The notes under the pieces are model-generated. The model made no database searches. It saw only the letters and a program-made list of their open reading frames with translations, and was not told the DNA's origin. Below, piece after piece: positions 1 through 7,782 of a stretch of 17,034 nt of DNA (its first letter is position 1; the number at the start of each line of letters is the position of its first letter). This stretch comes from Saprospiraceae bacterium (lineage in GTDB: Bacteria; Bacteroidota; Bacteroidia; Chitinophagales; Saprospiraceae): positions 1-17,034 of the forward strand of contig SLDF01000286.1 in assembly GCA_007125435.1 (NCBI GenBank), given 5' to 3'. The position numbers and the translations under genes were made by a program.

Positions 1-365
1 ACCCTGCCACATGGATGTATTTCTCACATGTTCTTATCAAGAAAAAAGGCTATGAACCGATTAGCCAATTGTTGATCTTTTGACATCTTATGTGTTAGTC
101 CCCAGAAAAAACAAGTGATCCATGACACTTGACTGATTTACAACAGACATTTCCATATGCTTGTAATAGTATTTGCTAGCCATTTGACAAATTGAATTTT
201 GCCATTTATTAATGATTTTGCAGCGAGATAGCAACATTTCTTCCTATGATGAGTTAAGAGATTAACTGCATTTATTGAAAACATAAATCTTCCTGTTAAG
301 GGTATTGATAAAGTAATGTGCTCTATAGCAGTTACATATTGATAAATTTCAAACTAAAATCAACA
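1..365. other. Leading non-coding stretch, possibly with the tail of a truncated gene
   Basis: No recognisable gene lies here. The third + frame is open from the window edge to a TGA at 81-83 (about 26 codons, ending ...EPISQLLIF), so the 3' end of an upstream gene is possible, but I do not recognise it and other frames are similarly short. A 5-bp hairpin (GTTAA-GAGA-TTAAC) sits near 253-266. The rest is AT-rich and probably forms the promoter and leader region of the DUF2141 gene. Confidence 0.4.
192..220 (+). promoter_or_regulatory. Possible Bacteroidota promoter for the DUF2141 gene
   Basis: A TTG at 192-194 is followed after 18 bases by TGATTTTG at 213-220, one mismatch from the Bacteroidota -7 box TAnnTTTG. 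The spacing is close to the usual 19 bases. Transcription would start near 226 and leave a leader of about 140 bases. The match is imperfect, so this is only a candidate. Confidence 0.25.
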
Positions 366-782
366 ATGAGAATATTTGTTTTTCTATTTCTTTTCATCGC
401 ATTTGCCTCTGAGTCTGAAGCTCAATTATCCGTACATTTTGAAAATCTAACAGCAAAGGAGTCCACTATATTAGTTGCTGTTTATACGGAGAATGAGAAA
501 TTTGCTACGGAGGATGTTTACAAATGGTATGAGCTTCCATGCAGCAAAGAAAAATGCACTTTAAACATAGATGACCTCAAAAGTGGTGAATATGGGATTT
601 CTGCATTTCAGGATCTCAATGGAAATGCAGTGATGGATAAAAAAACCTTTGGTATACCTAAGGAGCCTTATGGTTTCTCGGGTAACCCCAAGATTGTCAT
701 GTCGGCACCTTCATATAAAGATTGTGCATTTAGCTATGACGGCAATAGTAAGTCTATCCAGATAAAAATGAATCAACCATAA
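366..782 (+). CDS. Secreted DUF2141 family protein
   Basis: A 138-residue protein. An in-frame ATG exists at 318, but the start at 366 puts a clean signal peptide (MRIFVFLFLFIAFASESEAQ) at the N-terminus, so I prefer it. The mature part carries the DUF2141 hallmarks: an early strand (LSVHFENLTAKESTILVAVY), a KSGEYGISAFQDLNGNAVMD turn with DxNxN-like acidic residues, then FGIPKEPYGFSG. Family members are small beta-sandwich proteins exported to the periplasm or outer membrane. Their biochemical function is unknown. The gene stands alone and converges on the MarC gene across the first repeat copy. Family assignment is firm; the role is not known. Confidence 0.88.
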   Translation: MRIFVFLFLFIAFASESEAQLSVHFENLTAKESTILVAVYTENEKFATEDVYKWYELPCSKEKCTLNIDDLKSGEYGISAFQDLNGNAVMDKKTFGIPKEPYGFSGNPKIVMSAPSYKDCAFSYDGNSKSIQIKMNQP

Positions 783-922
783 AAAGCCCTGAGACAGCCT
801 ACAGACATTTTCTAATGCATATTTCTGATATAATGACTGCCATTATGAAGCATAGTTTGATACAAAGCTATGGTAGCTTCTTGTAACTTTGATGTGCTTC
901 TCAAAGAGTCGTTTTTTCTGCT

Positions 923-1060
923 GTATTGCATCAGCGATGTGAAAGGGTGGCGACGACAGGAGCCAGACTCTGCGTAACTGTAGTGAAGCAGAGGCCGACC
1001 GTTCAGGGAGCCCTGCAACGTAGCGACCCTATGACGCAAGGAATAGGGTGATGCCCAAAA
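923..1060 (-). repeat. Intergenic repeat, copy 1 (- orientation)
   Basis: Read on the - strand this stretch aligns end to end with copy 2 at 9665-9813. Exact shared words, in the same order, are TTTTGGGCATCACCC (1046-1060), GGGTCGCTACGTT (1017-1029), TCGGCCTC, GAGTCTGGCTCC (959-970) and CACATCGCTGATGCAAT (925-941). A 7-bp hairpin, ACCCTAT/ATAGGGT (1026-1032 with 1043-1049, 10-base loop), occupies the same place as the longer hairpin of copy 2. The copy lies between the convergent DUF2141 and MarC genes. An 83-codon reading frame over it (812-1063, -) is not treated as a gene because the two copies differ by one base in the block between GGGTCGC and GGCTCC, which breaks the frame. Weak similarity may run on to about 900. 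Confidence 0.8.
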
Positions 1061-1089
1061 CAAATTATAATCTTTACAACCTTACAGAA

Positions 1090-1728
1090 TTATAAGTCTT
1101 GAATTAAGTTGTAAACTCCTGTTATGATGTATTGGATTGCAATGGCCATTACGATAAAACCCATGATACGGGTAACCGCTTTCAAGCCTGATACCCCGAG
1201 GAGATTAGATAAGAATGGCGCAAGTCTTAATATGAGATAAACGATAATACCTGTAGTTACAATGACCGATGCTATGACAAGGGTACTGTCAATCGCAGGG
1301 TGGCTGGCATTGAGGCTGATCAATAAAGATATGGATCCGGGGCCAGACAACAAAGGCATGGCCATCGGTGTGAAAGAAATATCTTCTTGCTCCTTGGCTT
1401 CCTTCTTGACAGACTCATCGATACCTCTTTTTGAGCCCATATCGCCCGAGAGTAGGGTATAGCCCGAATTAAGAATGACAAGGCCACCTGCTATCCTCAT
1501 AGCATTGATAGAGATGCCAAAAAAGCTCAGTATATAACTTCCCAATAGAAAAAAGCCCATCAAAATAAGTATAAAATAGAGACTTGTGAAAAAAGCAGTC
1601 TTGGTTCTTTGCTTGTATTCGTAATCAGGTGTCATGGCTAGATATACCGGTACAGCACCCAACGGATTGACCACTGAGAAAAGTGAAGCTAAGGTAGCTA
1701 TGTATAAATCTAATAAATTAATCTCCAA
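1090..1728 (-). CDS. MarC family integral membrane protein
   Basis: A 212-residue inner-membrane protein with about six hydrophobic segments. It matches the MarC/UPF0056 family in length and in hallmark stretches: SLFSVVNPLGAVPVYLAMT near residues 16-33, GGLVILNSGYTLLSG near 80-95, and TPMAMPLLSGPGSISLLI near 119-137. The start is TTG at 1726-1728. An in-frame TAA lies only five codons upstream, and the first ATG (residue 32) would remove the conserved first membrane segment, so TTG is the likely true start. MarC proteins were once linked to multiple antibiotic resistance, but this was later withdrawn and the substrate is unknown. The gene is transcribed alone, from a leader that contains a hairpin and a candidate promoter. 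Confidence 0.9.
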   Translation of the reverse strand: MEINLLDLYIATLASLFSVVNPLGAVPVYLAMTPDYEYKQRTKTAFFTSLYFILILMGFFLLGSYILSFFGISINAMRIAGGLVILNSGYTLLSGDMGSKRGIDESVKKEAKEQEDISFTPMAMPLLSGPGSISLLISLNASHPAIDSTLVIASVIVTTGIIVYLILRLAPFLSNLLGVSGLKAVTRIMGFIVMAIAIQYIITGVYNLIQDL

Positions 1729-1856
1729 TTTTATACTACTTTATCAATAGATATTTTCGTCGTTTACGAGCCTATATATAAGTGATCTATTCTGTTCATA
1801 AGCTTTGTGCCAACGCTTGAAATACTATCTAAGTCCATTTTATACTTTCACTTTTA

Positions 1857-1884
1857 ACATCACTTAAAAGCACTTTAGTGATGT
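1857..1884. promoter_or_regulatory. Inverted repeat in the MarC leader
   Basis: ACATCACT (1857-1864) pairs perfectly with AGTGATGT (1877-1884) around a 12-base loop. It sits between the candidate promoter and the TTG start of the MarC gene, so it could be an operator or an RNA hairpin in the leader. Which of these it is cannot be decided from one sequence. Confidence 0.4.
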
Positions 1885-1912
1885 CTAGATGAAATATTCA
1901 GTAAAAACGGTG

Positions 1913-1920
1913 CAAAAGTA
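1913..1920 (-). promoter_or_regulatory. Candidate -7 box for the MarC gene
   Basis: Read on the - strand the bases are TACTTTTG followed by CA, a full match to the Bacteroidota -7 consensus TAnnTTTG. No good TTG -33 element lies at the usual distance, so the call rests on one box. Transcription would begin near 1906 and give a leader of about 180 bases containing the 1857-1884 hairpin. Confidence 0.35.
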
Positions 1921-2066
1921 ATCAATCCATATCTGCTAATCATAAGGTCGATGTAAATTTTAACCCTCATTACGAATTTTCAATGCATAATTCTGGTATA
2001 CCAATTCTCTTCTTATGACTTTTGCTTTATGAAGTTACCGGTAAAAATGTTTAATATGGGTTTAAA

Positions 2067-2723
2067 CTATTCGTAGAAAACGGCTACTTCTTCCAGACTT
2101 TTTCGCTTGAGATCCGGTACTGACGTATGTTCTGCGGGGTAGCCCACAGGGCAAAGTAGAAAAGGTTTTTCATGGCTTGGTCTGTCTAATATAGTATTTA
2201 GAAAATTCATAGGGCTCGGCGTATGCGTCAGTGTCACTAATCCAACTTGATGGATGGCGTTGATAAGGAATCCTGCTGCGATACCGACGGATTCCATGAC
2301 GTAGTAGTTGGGTGATTTTTTTTCTTCGACTAAATCATATGGTTTTTTGAAGATGATAATGAGCCAGGGTGCTATTTCTAAAAATGGTTTGTGCCAGTCT
2401 GTACCTAGCGGTCTAAGGTCTTCTTTCCAGTTTTCGCTCATGCGACTATGGTAGTTTTCGTATTCTTCTTTCTCGGCGGCAATTCTGATGTCGCGTTTTA
2501 AGGTATGGTCACTGACTGCACAAAAGGTCCAGGGCTGTTTATGGGCTCCCGAAGGTGCAGATGAAGCTATTTGAATAAGATATGAAATCACTGACTTGTC
2601 CACAGGCTTGTCAGAAAACTCTCGGATAGACCTTCTAGTAGTCATGATATTGTATTGTTCCATGGCTGTTTTTAAGAGGTCTTCCCGGCTGGGAGGGACG
2701 TGATGAAAAGGAATATGATTCAT
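2067..2723 (-). CDS. Nitroreductase-fold flavoprotein, iodotyrosine deiodinase type
   Basis: A 218-residue FMN-binding protein of the nitroreductase superfamily. TTRRSIREFSDKPV (28-41) and SAPSGAHKQPWTF (55-67) are the FMN-binding start of the fold. The substrate-lid region matches the iodotyrosine deiodinase (IYD) subgroup: Glu87, Tyr91 and Lys112, in EYENYHSRM and TDWHKPFLE, align with the lid Glu, Tyr and Lys that hold the zwitterion of halotyrosine in animal IYD. ESVGIAAGFLINA, LTHTPSPM and the C-terminal PVGYPAEHTSVPDLKRK also fit that subgroup. Animal IYD needs a membrane anchor; this one has none and should be cytosolic. The expected reaction is reductive dehalogenation of iodo- or bromotyrosine, electrons coming from a partner. 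It lies 36 bases downstream of a dehydrogenase gene, probably in one transcript. Family firm; substrate inferred. Confidence 0.88.
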   Translation of the reverse strand: MNHIPFHHVPPSREDLLKTAMEQYNIMTTRRSIREFSDKPVDKSVISYLIQIASSAPSGAHKQPWTFCAVSDHTLKRDIRIAAEKEEYENYHSRMSENWKEDLRPLGTDWHKPFLEIAPWLIIIFKKPYDLVEEKKSPNYYVMESVGIAAGFLINAIHQVGLVTLTHTPSPMNFLNTILDRPSHEKPFLLCPVGYPAEHTSVPDLKRKSLEEVAVFYE

Positions 2724-2759
2724 GAACCTTTCTTTAAATTGGTGATTTGCAATTTTGAC

Positions 2760-3479
2760 TTATAGGTCGCCCTTCATGGGTCTGATGATTATTTCTTCTA
2801 CCACACTTCGTGGACTTTGATTGTACGCAGAAAGAATACTTTGTGCGACATCAGAGGGATCTATCAACCTGTCCGGGTCTATATCAACTCCATCCCAGGA
2901 GCTGGTATAGGTCGCGCCGGGAATAACATCTGTAACTTTTATTTTGGTATCTATAAGTTCATGTCTAAGTGTTGTTGTCAATCCTTTCAGAGCATATTTT
3001 GATATGGCATACGAGCCGACATTAGGTATAGCAGCCTTAGTGGTGATCGATCCTATATTGAATATGTGCGGATGATCACTCTTTGATAGATTTGGAATTA
3101 AGTATTTGCAAAGGTAGTATGGTGCAATGACATTGGTATTGAGCATCTTTTGCAGATGATCATCGGGTTCAGTGATAATATCACCCTGAACGAACCATCC
3201 TGCATTGTTAACCAGGATATCAATACTACTGTATTGTTGTTTGATTTCTGTAATGAATGACTGCAATGACGACTGATCGCCAAGATCAACAGCGTAAGTG
3301 TTTACATCTACGTCATATGTATAAGTCAATAAGTCAGACACGCTTAAAAGGTCATTCTTTGTTCTCGAGCAAAGAATGAGATTGAAGTTTTCGGATGCAA
3401 AAGTGCGAGCAATCGCTAACCCTATACCTTTCGTACCACCTGTAATGACAATATTCTTGTGTGACATGTTTTTATTCAT
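2760..3479 (-). CDS. Short-chain dehydrogenase/reductase, classical SDR
   Basis: A 239-residue soluble oxidoreductase with a complete classical SDR core: the TGGTKGIG nucleotide loop (13-20), Arg39 after the second strand (suggesting NADPH preference), NNAG (91-94), and the catalytic set Asn116, Ser144, Tyr157 and Lys161 (YAISK). Overall it resembles FabG- and YdfG-like reductases, but the substrate cannot be read from sequence. The start at 3479 gives MNKNMSHK; Met5 is an alternative. It is the first gene of a two-gene - strand unit with the iodotyrosine-deiodinase-like gene 36 bases downstream. A link to aromatic amino-acid breakdown or redox supply is possible but not shown. Confidence 0.88.
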   Translation of the reverse strand: MNKNMSHKNIVITGGTKGIGLAIARTFASENFNLILCSRTKNDLLSVSDLLTYTYDVDVNTYAVDLGDQSSLQSFITEIKQQYSSIDILVNNAGWFVQGDIITEPDDHLQKMLNTNVIAPYYLCKYLIPNLSKSDHPHIFNIGSITTKAAIPNVGSYAISKYALKGLTTTLRHELIDTKIKVTDVIPGATYTSSWDGVDIDPDRLIDPSDVAQSILSAYNQSPRSVVEEIIIRPMKGDL

Positions 3480-3838
3480 AAGGTGAAGTTCGAAAAAATA
3501 TTATAATTTTGTGATATATCGGATGCAATTCCTTTTCTGATCATTATTGATCACCTATGGATATGGTGGATTATTAGAAGGGTAGCCGGAGCAAGTCGAT
3601 TTTAAAATCTGGATTACGTTAATGAGGTTTATTTAATGTGTGAAGATGTCATGGCGTACTTGAAACATGATAGCTTCGAGATGAAGACCGGCGAGATTTT
3701 TTAATCAGTAGTGATTCCATGTTGAAATAGATGGGTATTTCATAAAATGGGTTTAATAGACTGTGTTAGATACAAACTTTTCTCATATTGTGTACTTTAA
3801 GGCTAGAGAAAAAAGGATACATATAGACAAATAAACTT
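3480..3838. other. Divergent intergenic region between the SDR gene and mlaE
   Basis: No gene or RNA is seen in these 359 bases. A TAATTTTG box lies on the + strand at 3504-3511, but it has no TTG partner and is over 300 bases from mlaE. TGATCA occurs twice, four bases apart, at 3538-3553; each half is itself a palindrome, so a dimer-binding site is conceivable. No convincing promoter was found for either divergent gene. Confidence 0.45.
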
Positions 3839-4585
3839 ATGATTCTAAAGTTTTTTCATCATTTTGGGCGGTACATACTCATGCTCAGCAAGGCTGTAGC
3901 AAGGCCGGAGAAGTTTAGTATGTATTGGAAAGAGACCGTTCGTCAGATGTATAATATTGGGATTGGGTCATTAATCATCATTGCGCTCATATCTATATTT
4001 ATCGGAGCGGTGACAGCAGTTCAATTCTCTTATCAATTGGGAGGTACCATGATTCCTCCTTATTACATTGGCTACATTGTGAGGGATATCACTATCATCG
4101 AGTTAGCACCTACCATTTCTTGCCTTGTTTTGGCTGGTAAGGTAGGCTCAAGTTTTGCATCAGAGATAGGTGGTATGCGCCAGAAAGAACATATCGATGC
4201 TCTTGATGTAATGGGTCTCAATTCAGCCAATTATCTTATCACTCCAAAAATTATAGCCGGATTAACCATGATTCCTATATTGGTGACGGTATCAGCATTT
4301 GTAGGTATAATGGGTGGCTATTTAGCAAGTGTTCCTACAGGCATCATTACGGAAGAAGAATATGTAAGAGGTACACGTTCATTTTTTGAACCATTCAATG
4401 TGTATATGATGTATGTAAAAGCAGTTGTTTTTGCATTCATATTGACCTCAGTTTCTTGTTATCAGGGTTATTATGTGACAGGAGGCAGCATTGAATTGGG
4501 AAAAGCTAGTACAAACTCAGTAGTATTCAGTAGTATATTAATACTATTAGCGGATTACATTATTGCAGTAATATTGACCGGTTAA
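3839..4585 (+). CDS. mlaE: MlaE-type ABC transporter permease (phospholipid transport)
   Basis: A 248-residue permease of the MlaE/YrbE family. After an amphipathic N-terminal segment come about five membrane stretches. The family signature is clear: conserved Glu88 in ELAPTI, then the cytoplasmic coupling motif SEIGGMRQKEHIDALDVMG (108-126), which docks on the ATPase. In the Mla system MlaE and MlaF move phospholipids between inner and outer membranes together with an MCE protein (MlaD). The mlaF gene begins five bases downstream. No mlaD, mlaB or mlaC gene follows, so the MCE subunit must be encoded elsewhere. The ATG at 3839 gives the usual family length. Confidence 0.93.
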   Translation: MILKFFHHFGRYILMLSKAVARPEKFSMYWKETVRQMYNIGIGSLIIIALISIFIGAVTAVQFSYQLGGTMIPPYYIGYIVRDITIIELAPTISCLVLAGKVGSSFASEIGGMRQKEHIDALDVMGLNSANYLITPKIIAGLTMIPILVTVSAFVGIMGGYLASVPTGIITEEEYVRGTRSFFEPFNVYMMYVKAVVFAFILTSVSCYQGYYVTGGSIELGKASTNSVVFSSILILLADYIIAVILTG

Positions 4586-4590
4586 ACGAT

Positions 4591-5361
4591 ATGATTAAAG
4601 CAGAAAATATATTTAAGTCATTTGGGGAAAATGAAGTCTTAAAAGGGATTTCAACTGTATTCGAGACAGGTAAGACCAATCTGATCATCGGAAGAAGTGG
4701 TTCTGGAAAGACAGTTCTTTTAAAAATATTAGTAGGGTTATATAGAGCTACATCAGGTAAGGTGTGGTATGACGATGTGTTATTCAGTGAGTTGTCTCCT
4801 AAGAAAACAAAGCCCATAAGATCTAAAATCGGCATGCTTTTTCAAAGTTCAGCACTCTTTGACTCTATGACTGTAAATGAGAATATTGGCTTTCCATTGA
4901 ATATGTTTACCAATATGACTTCATCAGAAAAGCAAAATCGTATTGATGAGGTTTTAGAAAGGGTTTCATTAGAGGGGACGAATAATAGATTCCCTTCAGA
5001 GATCAGCGGTGGTATGCAAAAAAGGGTGGGTATAGCAAGAGCCATTGTTATGAAACCTAAGTATCTATTTTGTGATGAGCCCAATTCAGGACTCGATCCT
5101 AAAACCTCTTTAGTCATTGATGAACTTATAAAATCAATTACAATAGAAAATAAAATGACAACCATCATAAATACACACGACATGAACTCCGTCATGGAAA
5201 TAGGGGAGAATATCAATTTGTTGGTCGATGGTCATCTGGCATGGAAAGGTCACAGGTCTGAAGTACTTAGGACAGATAATGATATTTTGAGAGATTTTAT
5301 TTTTGCTTCACCGTTTTTGCAAAAGCTCCGCTCTAAGGCTCTTAGCAACACTAGCCAATAA
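4591..5361 (+). CDS. mlaF: MlaF-type ABC transporter ATP-binding protein
   Basis: A 256-residue ABC ATPase with all working motifs: Walker A GRSGSGKT (34-41), Q-loop Gln85, signature ISGGMQKR (138-145), Walker B YLFCDEP (158-164) with the catalytic Glu163, D-loop SGLDP, and switch His196. SGGMQKRVGIARA together with FQSSALFDSMTV is typical of the MlaF group rather than of amino-acid importers. It should dimerise on the inner face of the membrane and power the MlaE permease encoded five bases upstream. folC starts eight bases after its stop, so co-transcription with folC is likely although the functions are unrelated. Confidence 0.93.
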   Translation: MIKAENIFKSFGENEVLKGISTVFETGKTNLIIGRSGSGKTVLLKILVGLYRATSGKVWYDDVLFSELSPKKTKPIRSKIGMLFQSSALFDSMTVNENIGFPLNMFTNMTSSEKQNRIDEVLERVSLEGTNNRFPSEISGGMQKRVGIARAIVMKPKYLFCDEPNSGLDPKTSLVIDELIKSITIENKMTTIINTHDMNSVMEIGENINLLVDGHLAWKGHRSEVLRTDNDILRDFIFASPFLQKLRSKALSNTSQ

Positions 5362-5369
5362 CATCCTGT

Positions 5370-6659
5370 ATGACGTACAAAGATACTCTGGATTATCTTT
5401 ATGCCCGTCTACCTATGTTTCAGCGTGTAGGCCCTATGGCATTTAAAAAAGACCTCACCAATATTAAGGCCATCTTAGAAGCGCTGGGAAATCCCGAGAG
5501 ATATTTTAAAAGTATACATGTAGGCGGTACCAACGGGAAGGGGAGTGTTTCACATGTGATAGCCGGATGTCTGACAAAAATGGGTTATAAAACCGGCTTG
5601 TATACATCTCCCCATTACAAGGATATCAAGGAGCGGATAAAGATTGACGGTCAGTTTATTGATGAGGATTTCTTTACTGACTTTATCAATGATAATAAGG
5701 CTTTAATAGAAGCGATCAATCCATCTTACTTCGAACTATTGGTGGCGATGTCGTTTTCATACTTCAAACATGAAAAAGTTGATTTTGCTATCGTAGAAGT
5801 AGGTCTGGGAGGTCGATTGGATTCTACGAATGTGATTGAGCCATTGTTATCTGTGATTACCAATATCGGCTATGATCATCAGGCCTTCTTAGGCGATACT
5901 CTTGTTCAGATAGCAGGTGAGAAAGCCGGTATCATTAAACGTAGTACACCGGTCTTAATCGGAGAACGACAACGAGAGGTCGAGGACGTTTTTATTAAAA
6001 AGGCTGACAATGAATATGCGACCCTTAAATTTGCAGAGGATTACACCCGTATTGAGTGGGAGGACAACCTCGATAAGTCAAAAGGGATCAAGGTGATTCA
6101 TGATGGAAACATTGAGATTAATGCGTCTCCTACAGATTTAATGGCCAATTACCAGTTGAAAAATTTGTCAACAGCCTATAGTGCTTTGCGTTGGCTAGGT
6201 GATATTGCTGACATAAAGTTCACACCTGAGGTGTTTGAAAAAACGATAGCATCACTCAGGAAAGACTATAACTTCTTAGGCAGGTTTGATGTCATTCAAC
6301 ATAGTCCTTTTATCGTATTGGACAGTGCTCATAATGTCAATGGTATGGAAGCTCTGCTCAAAGAAATAGACAGTATTCCATACGATGATTTACATGTTGT
6401 TTTTGGTACCGTAACTGATAAAAATATTAATCCTGTTTTGGAGCTATTACCCACCAAAGGACATTACTACTTCTGCAAACCCGACATCCCTCGAGGTATG
6501 GATGCCGATCAATTATTAGAGATGGCCAGAGCACATAGCTTAAAGGGCATATCTTACGGCTCAGCAGCTGATGCCTATAATGCTGCTATTCGCAATGCCG
6601 GCACCAATGATTTGATCTGTGCTTGCGGTTCAATCTTTGTAGTTGCAGAGGTTATATAA
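5370..6659 (+). CDS. folC: Bifunctional folylpolyglutamate synthase/dihydrofolate synthase
   Basis: A 429-residue cytosolic Mur-ligase-type enzyme. It uses ATP to join glutamate to dihydropteroate and then to extend reduced folates with more glutamate. The ATP loop GGTNGKGS is at residues 52-59. Further family marks are VGLGGRLDSTNVI (near 146), TNIGYDHQAFLGDT, EKAGIIK and, in the C-terminal ligase domain, FLGRFDVIQHSPFIVLDSAHN. The length is normal. Its ATG lies eight bases after mlaF, and a threonine aldolase follows 75 bases on. The pairing with threonine aldolase makes sense for one-carbon metabolism, since that enzyme makes glycine that can feed folate C1 units; this is inference. Confidence 0.95.
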   Translation: MTYKDTLDYLYARLPMFQRVGPMAFKKDLTNIKAILEALGNPERYFKSIHVGGTNGKGSVSHVIAGCLTKMGYKTGLYTSPHYKDIKERIKIDGQFIDEDFFTDFINDNKALIEAINPSYFELLVAMSFSYFKHEKVDFAIVEVGLGGRLDSTNVIEPLLSVITNIGYDHQAFLGDTLVQIAGEKAGIIKRSTPVLIGERQREVEDVFIKKADNEYATLKFAEDYTRIEWEDNLDKSKGIKVIHDGNIEINASPTDLMANYQLKNLSTAYSALRWLGDIADIKFTPEVFEKTIASLRKDYNFLGRFDVIQHSPFIVLDSAHNVNGMEALLKEIDSIPYDDLHVVFGTVTDKNINPVLELLPTKGHYYFCKPDIPRGMDADQLLEMARAHSLKGISYGSAADAYNAAIRNAGTNDLICACGSIFVVAEVI

Positions 6660-6734
6660 ATTTTAAGTTTAGTCGAAATAGGCACTTTGATTAATAGAGT
6701 AATTTGTATTATTACACCAGTCAATTTCAGCAAT

Positions 6735-7757
6735 ATGCCTTTAATAAATCTTATCAGCGACACAGTCACTAAGCCAACACAACAGATGCTCCAGGCAATG
6801 ATGAAGGCAGAGGTAGGAGATGATGTCTTTAAGGAGGATGTCACGGTGTCCCGTTTAGAAAATAAATTAGCGGCGATGTTCGGTCATGAATCTGCTTTGT
6901 TTTGCCCGTCAGGCACAATGAGTAATCAATTGGCCATCAAATGCCATACCCAGCCCATGGATGAGGTCATCTGCGAAAAAAACAGCCATATTTATCAATA
7001 CGAAAACGGAGGCTGGGCCATTCATTCCGGTGTTTCAATCCATCTGATAGATGGTATAGACGGCATATTGGATGCAAGTCAAATAAAATCAGCTGTAAAA
7101 CCTCTGTATGACTGGTTGCCCCAGTCCAAGCTGGTCGTCATAGAGAATAGTGCTAACAAAGCAGGAGGCAATTATTACACCTTGGAGCAATTGAAAACCA
7201 TTAGTCAAACAACCCACAACCACAATCTCAAAATACATCTGGATGGTGCGCGGTTGTTTAATGTCATTGTAGAGACAGGTGATCCAACTGAAAGTATTGG
7301 GCCTTTGTTTGATTCGGTATCCATCTGCCTATCAAAAGGATTGGGCGCACCAGTTGGTTCAGTTTTAATTGGATCTAAGCCCTTTATTGATAAAGCACGC
7401 CGGTGGCGCAAAGTATTTGGTGGAGGTATGAGGCAAGCCGGCTACCTTGCAGCAGCTGGTATTTTTGCTCTAGACCACCATGTTGAAAGATTAAAACTTG
7501 ATAATGACAGAGCTAAAAAGCTAGGAGAGGCATTAAAAATGTGTGATTATGTCGACAAAGTTAGACCAGTCAAAACTAATATTGTTATCTTCGACCTCAA
7601 GCATGACTACACAGCAGACCATATGCTTCATTACTTATCTTTACAACATATTAAAGCATCAGCTTTTGGCGATCGAACGGTTCGCTTTGTAACGCATATG
7701 GATGTCTCAGAACAGATGATAGACGATTGTATTAAAGCATTGAAAGCATTTAAATGA
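6735..7757 (+). CDS. ltaE: Low-specificity L-threonine aldolase
   Basis: A 340-residue PLP enzyme of the beta-eliminating lyase family, splitting threonine or allo-threonine into glycine and acetaldehyde. The frame is open back to a TTG at 6687, but the ATG at 6735 yields the canonical opening INLISDTVTKPTQQM, so I start there. Key residues are visible: His85 stacking over PLP, Asp170 and Arg173 in HLDGAR, and the Schiff-base Lys201 in SICLSKGLGAPVGS. GGGMRQAGYLAAAGIFAL is also a family mark. It lies between folC (75 bases upstream) and an SDR gene (25 bases downstream). The stereochemical preference (L or L-allo) cannot be told. Confidence 0.93.
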   Translation: MPLINLISDTVTKPTQQMLQAMMKAEVGDDVFKEDVTVSRLENKLAAMFGHESALFCPSGTMSNQLAIKCHTQPMDEVICEKNSHIYQYENGGWAIHSGVSIHLIDGIDGILDASQIKSAVKPLYDWLPQSKLVVIENSANKAGGNYYTLEQLKTISQTTHNHNLKIHLDGARLFNVIVETGDPTESIGPLFDSVSICLSKGLGAPVGSVLIGSKPFIDKARRWRKVFGGGMRQAGYLAAAGIFALDHHVERLKLDNDRAKKLGEALKMCDYVDKVRPVKTNIVIFDLKHDYTADHMLHYLSLQHIKASAFGDRTVRFVTHMDVSEQMIDDCIKALKAFK

Positions 7758-7782
7758 TTACAACAGGATATAACTAAAGAAT

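Larger units (their letters stand above)
1729..2066. other. Intergenic region upstream of the MarC gene
   Basis: No gene is seen. The region follows the end of the dehydrogenase-nitroreductase operon and precedes the MarC gene, all on the - strand. It holds an 8-bp inverted repeat at 1857-1884, a TAnnTTTG box on the - strand at 1913-1920 and a perfect 10-bp palindrome TGGTATACCA at 1994-2003. No clear rho-independent terminator is seen for the upstream operon. Confidence 0.6.

Noticed and set aside
1..83. Possible 3' end of an upstream gene in frame 3
   Set aside because: Only about 26 codons are visible and no family is recognisable; recorded in the leading region only as a possibility.
830..846. 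ATAATG/CATTAT hairpin after the DUF2141 gene as a terminator
   Set aside because: The stem is short, all A/T apart from one G-C pair, and lacks a T-run.
812..1063. 83-codon - strand reading frame
   Set aside because: It overlies repeat copy 1. The aligned copy 2 differs by one base in length within the shared block, which shifts the frame, so the similarity is at DNA/RNA level rather than protein.
6687..6734. TTG start giving a 16-residue N-terminal extension of threonine aldolase
   Set aside because: The extension has no similarity to the family, and the ATG at 6735 starts right at the conserved N-terminus.
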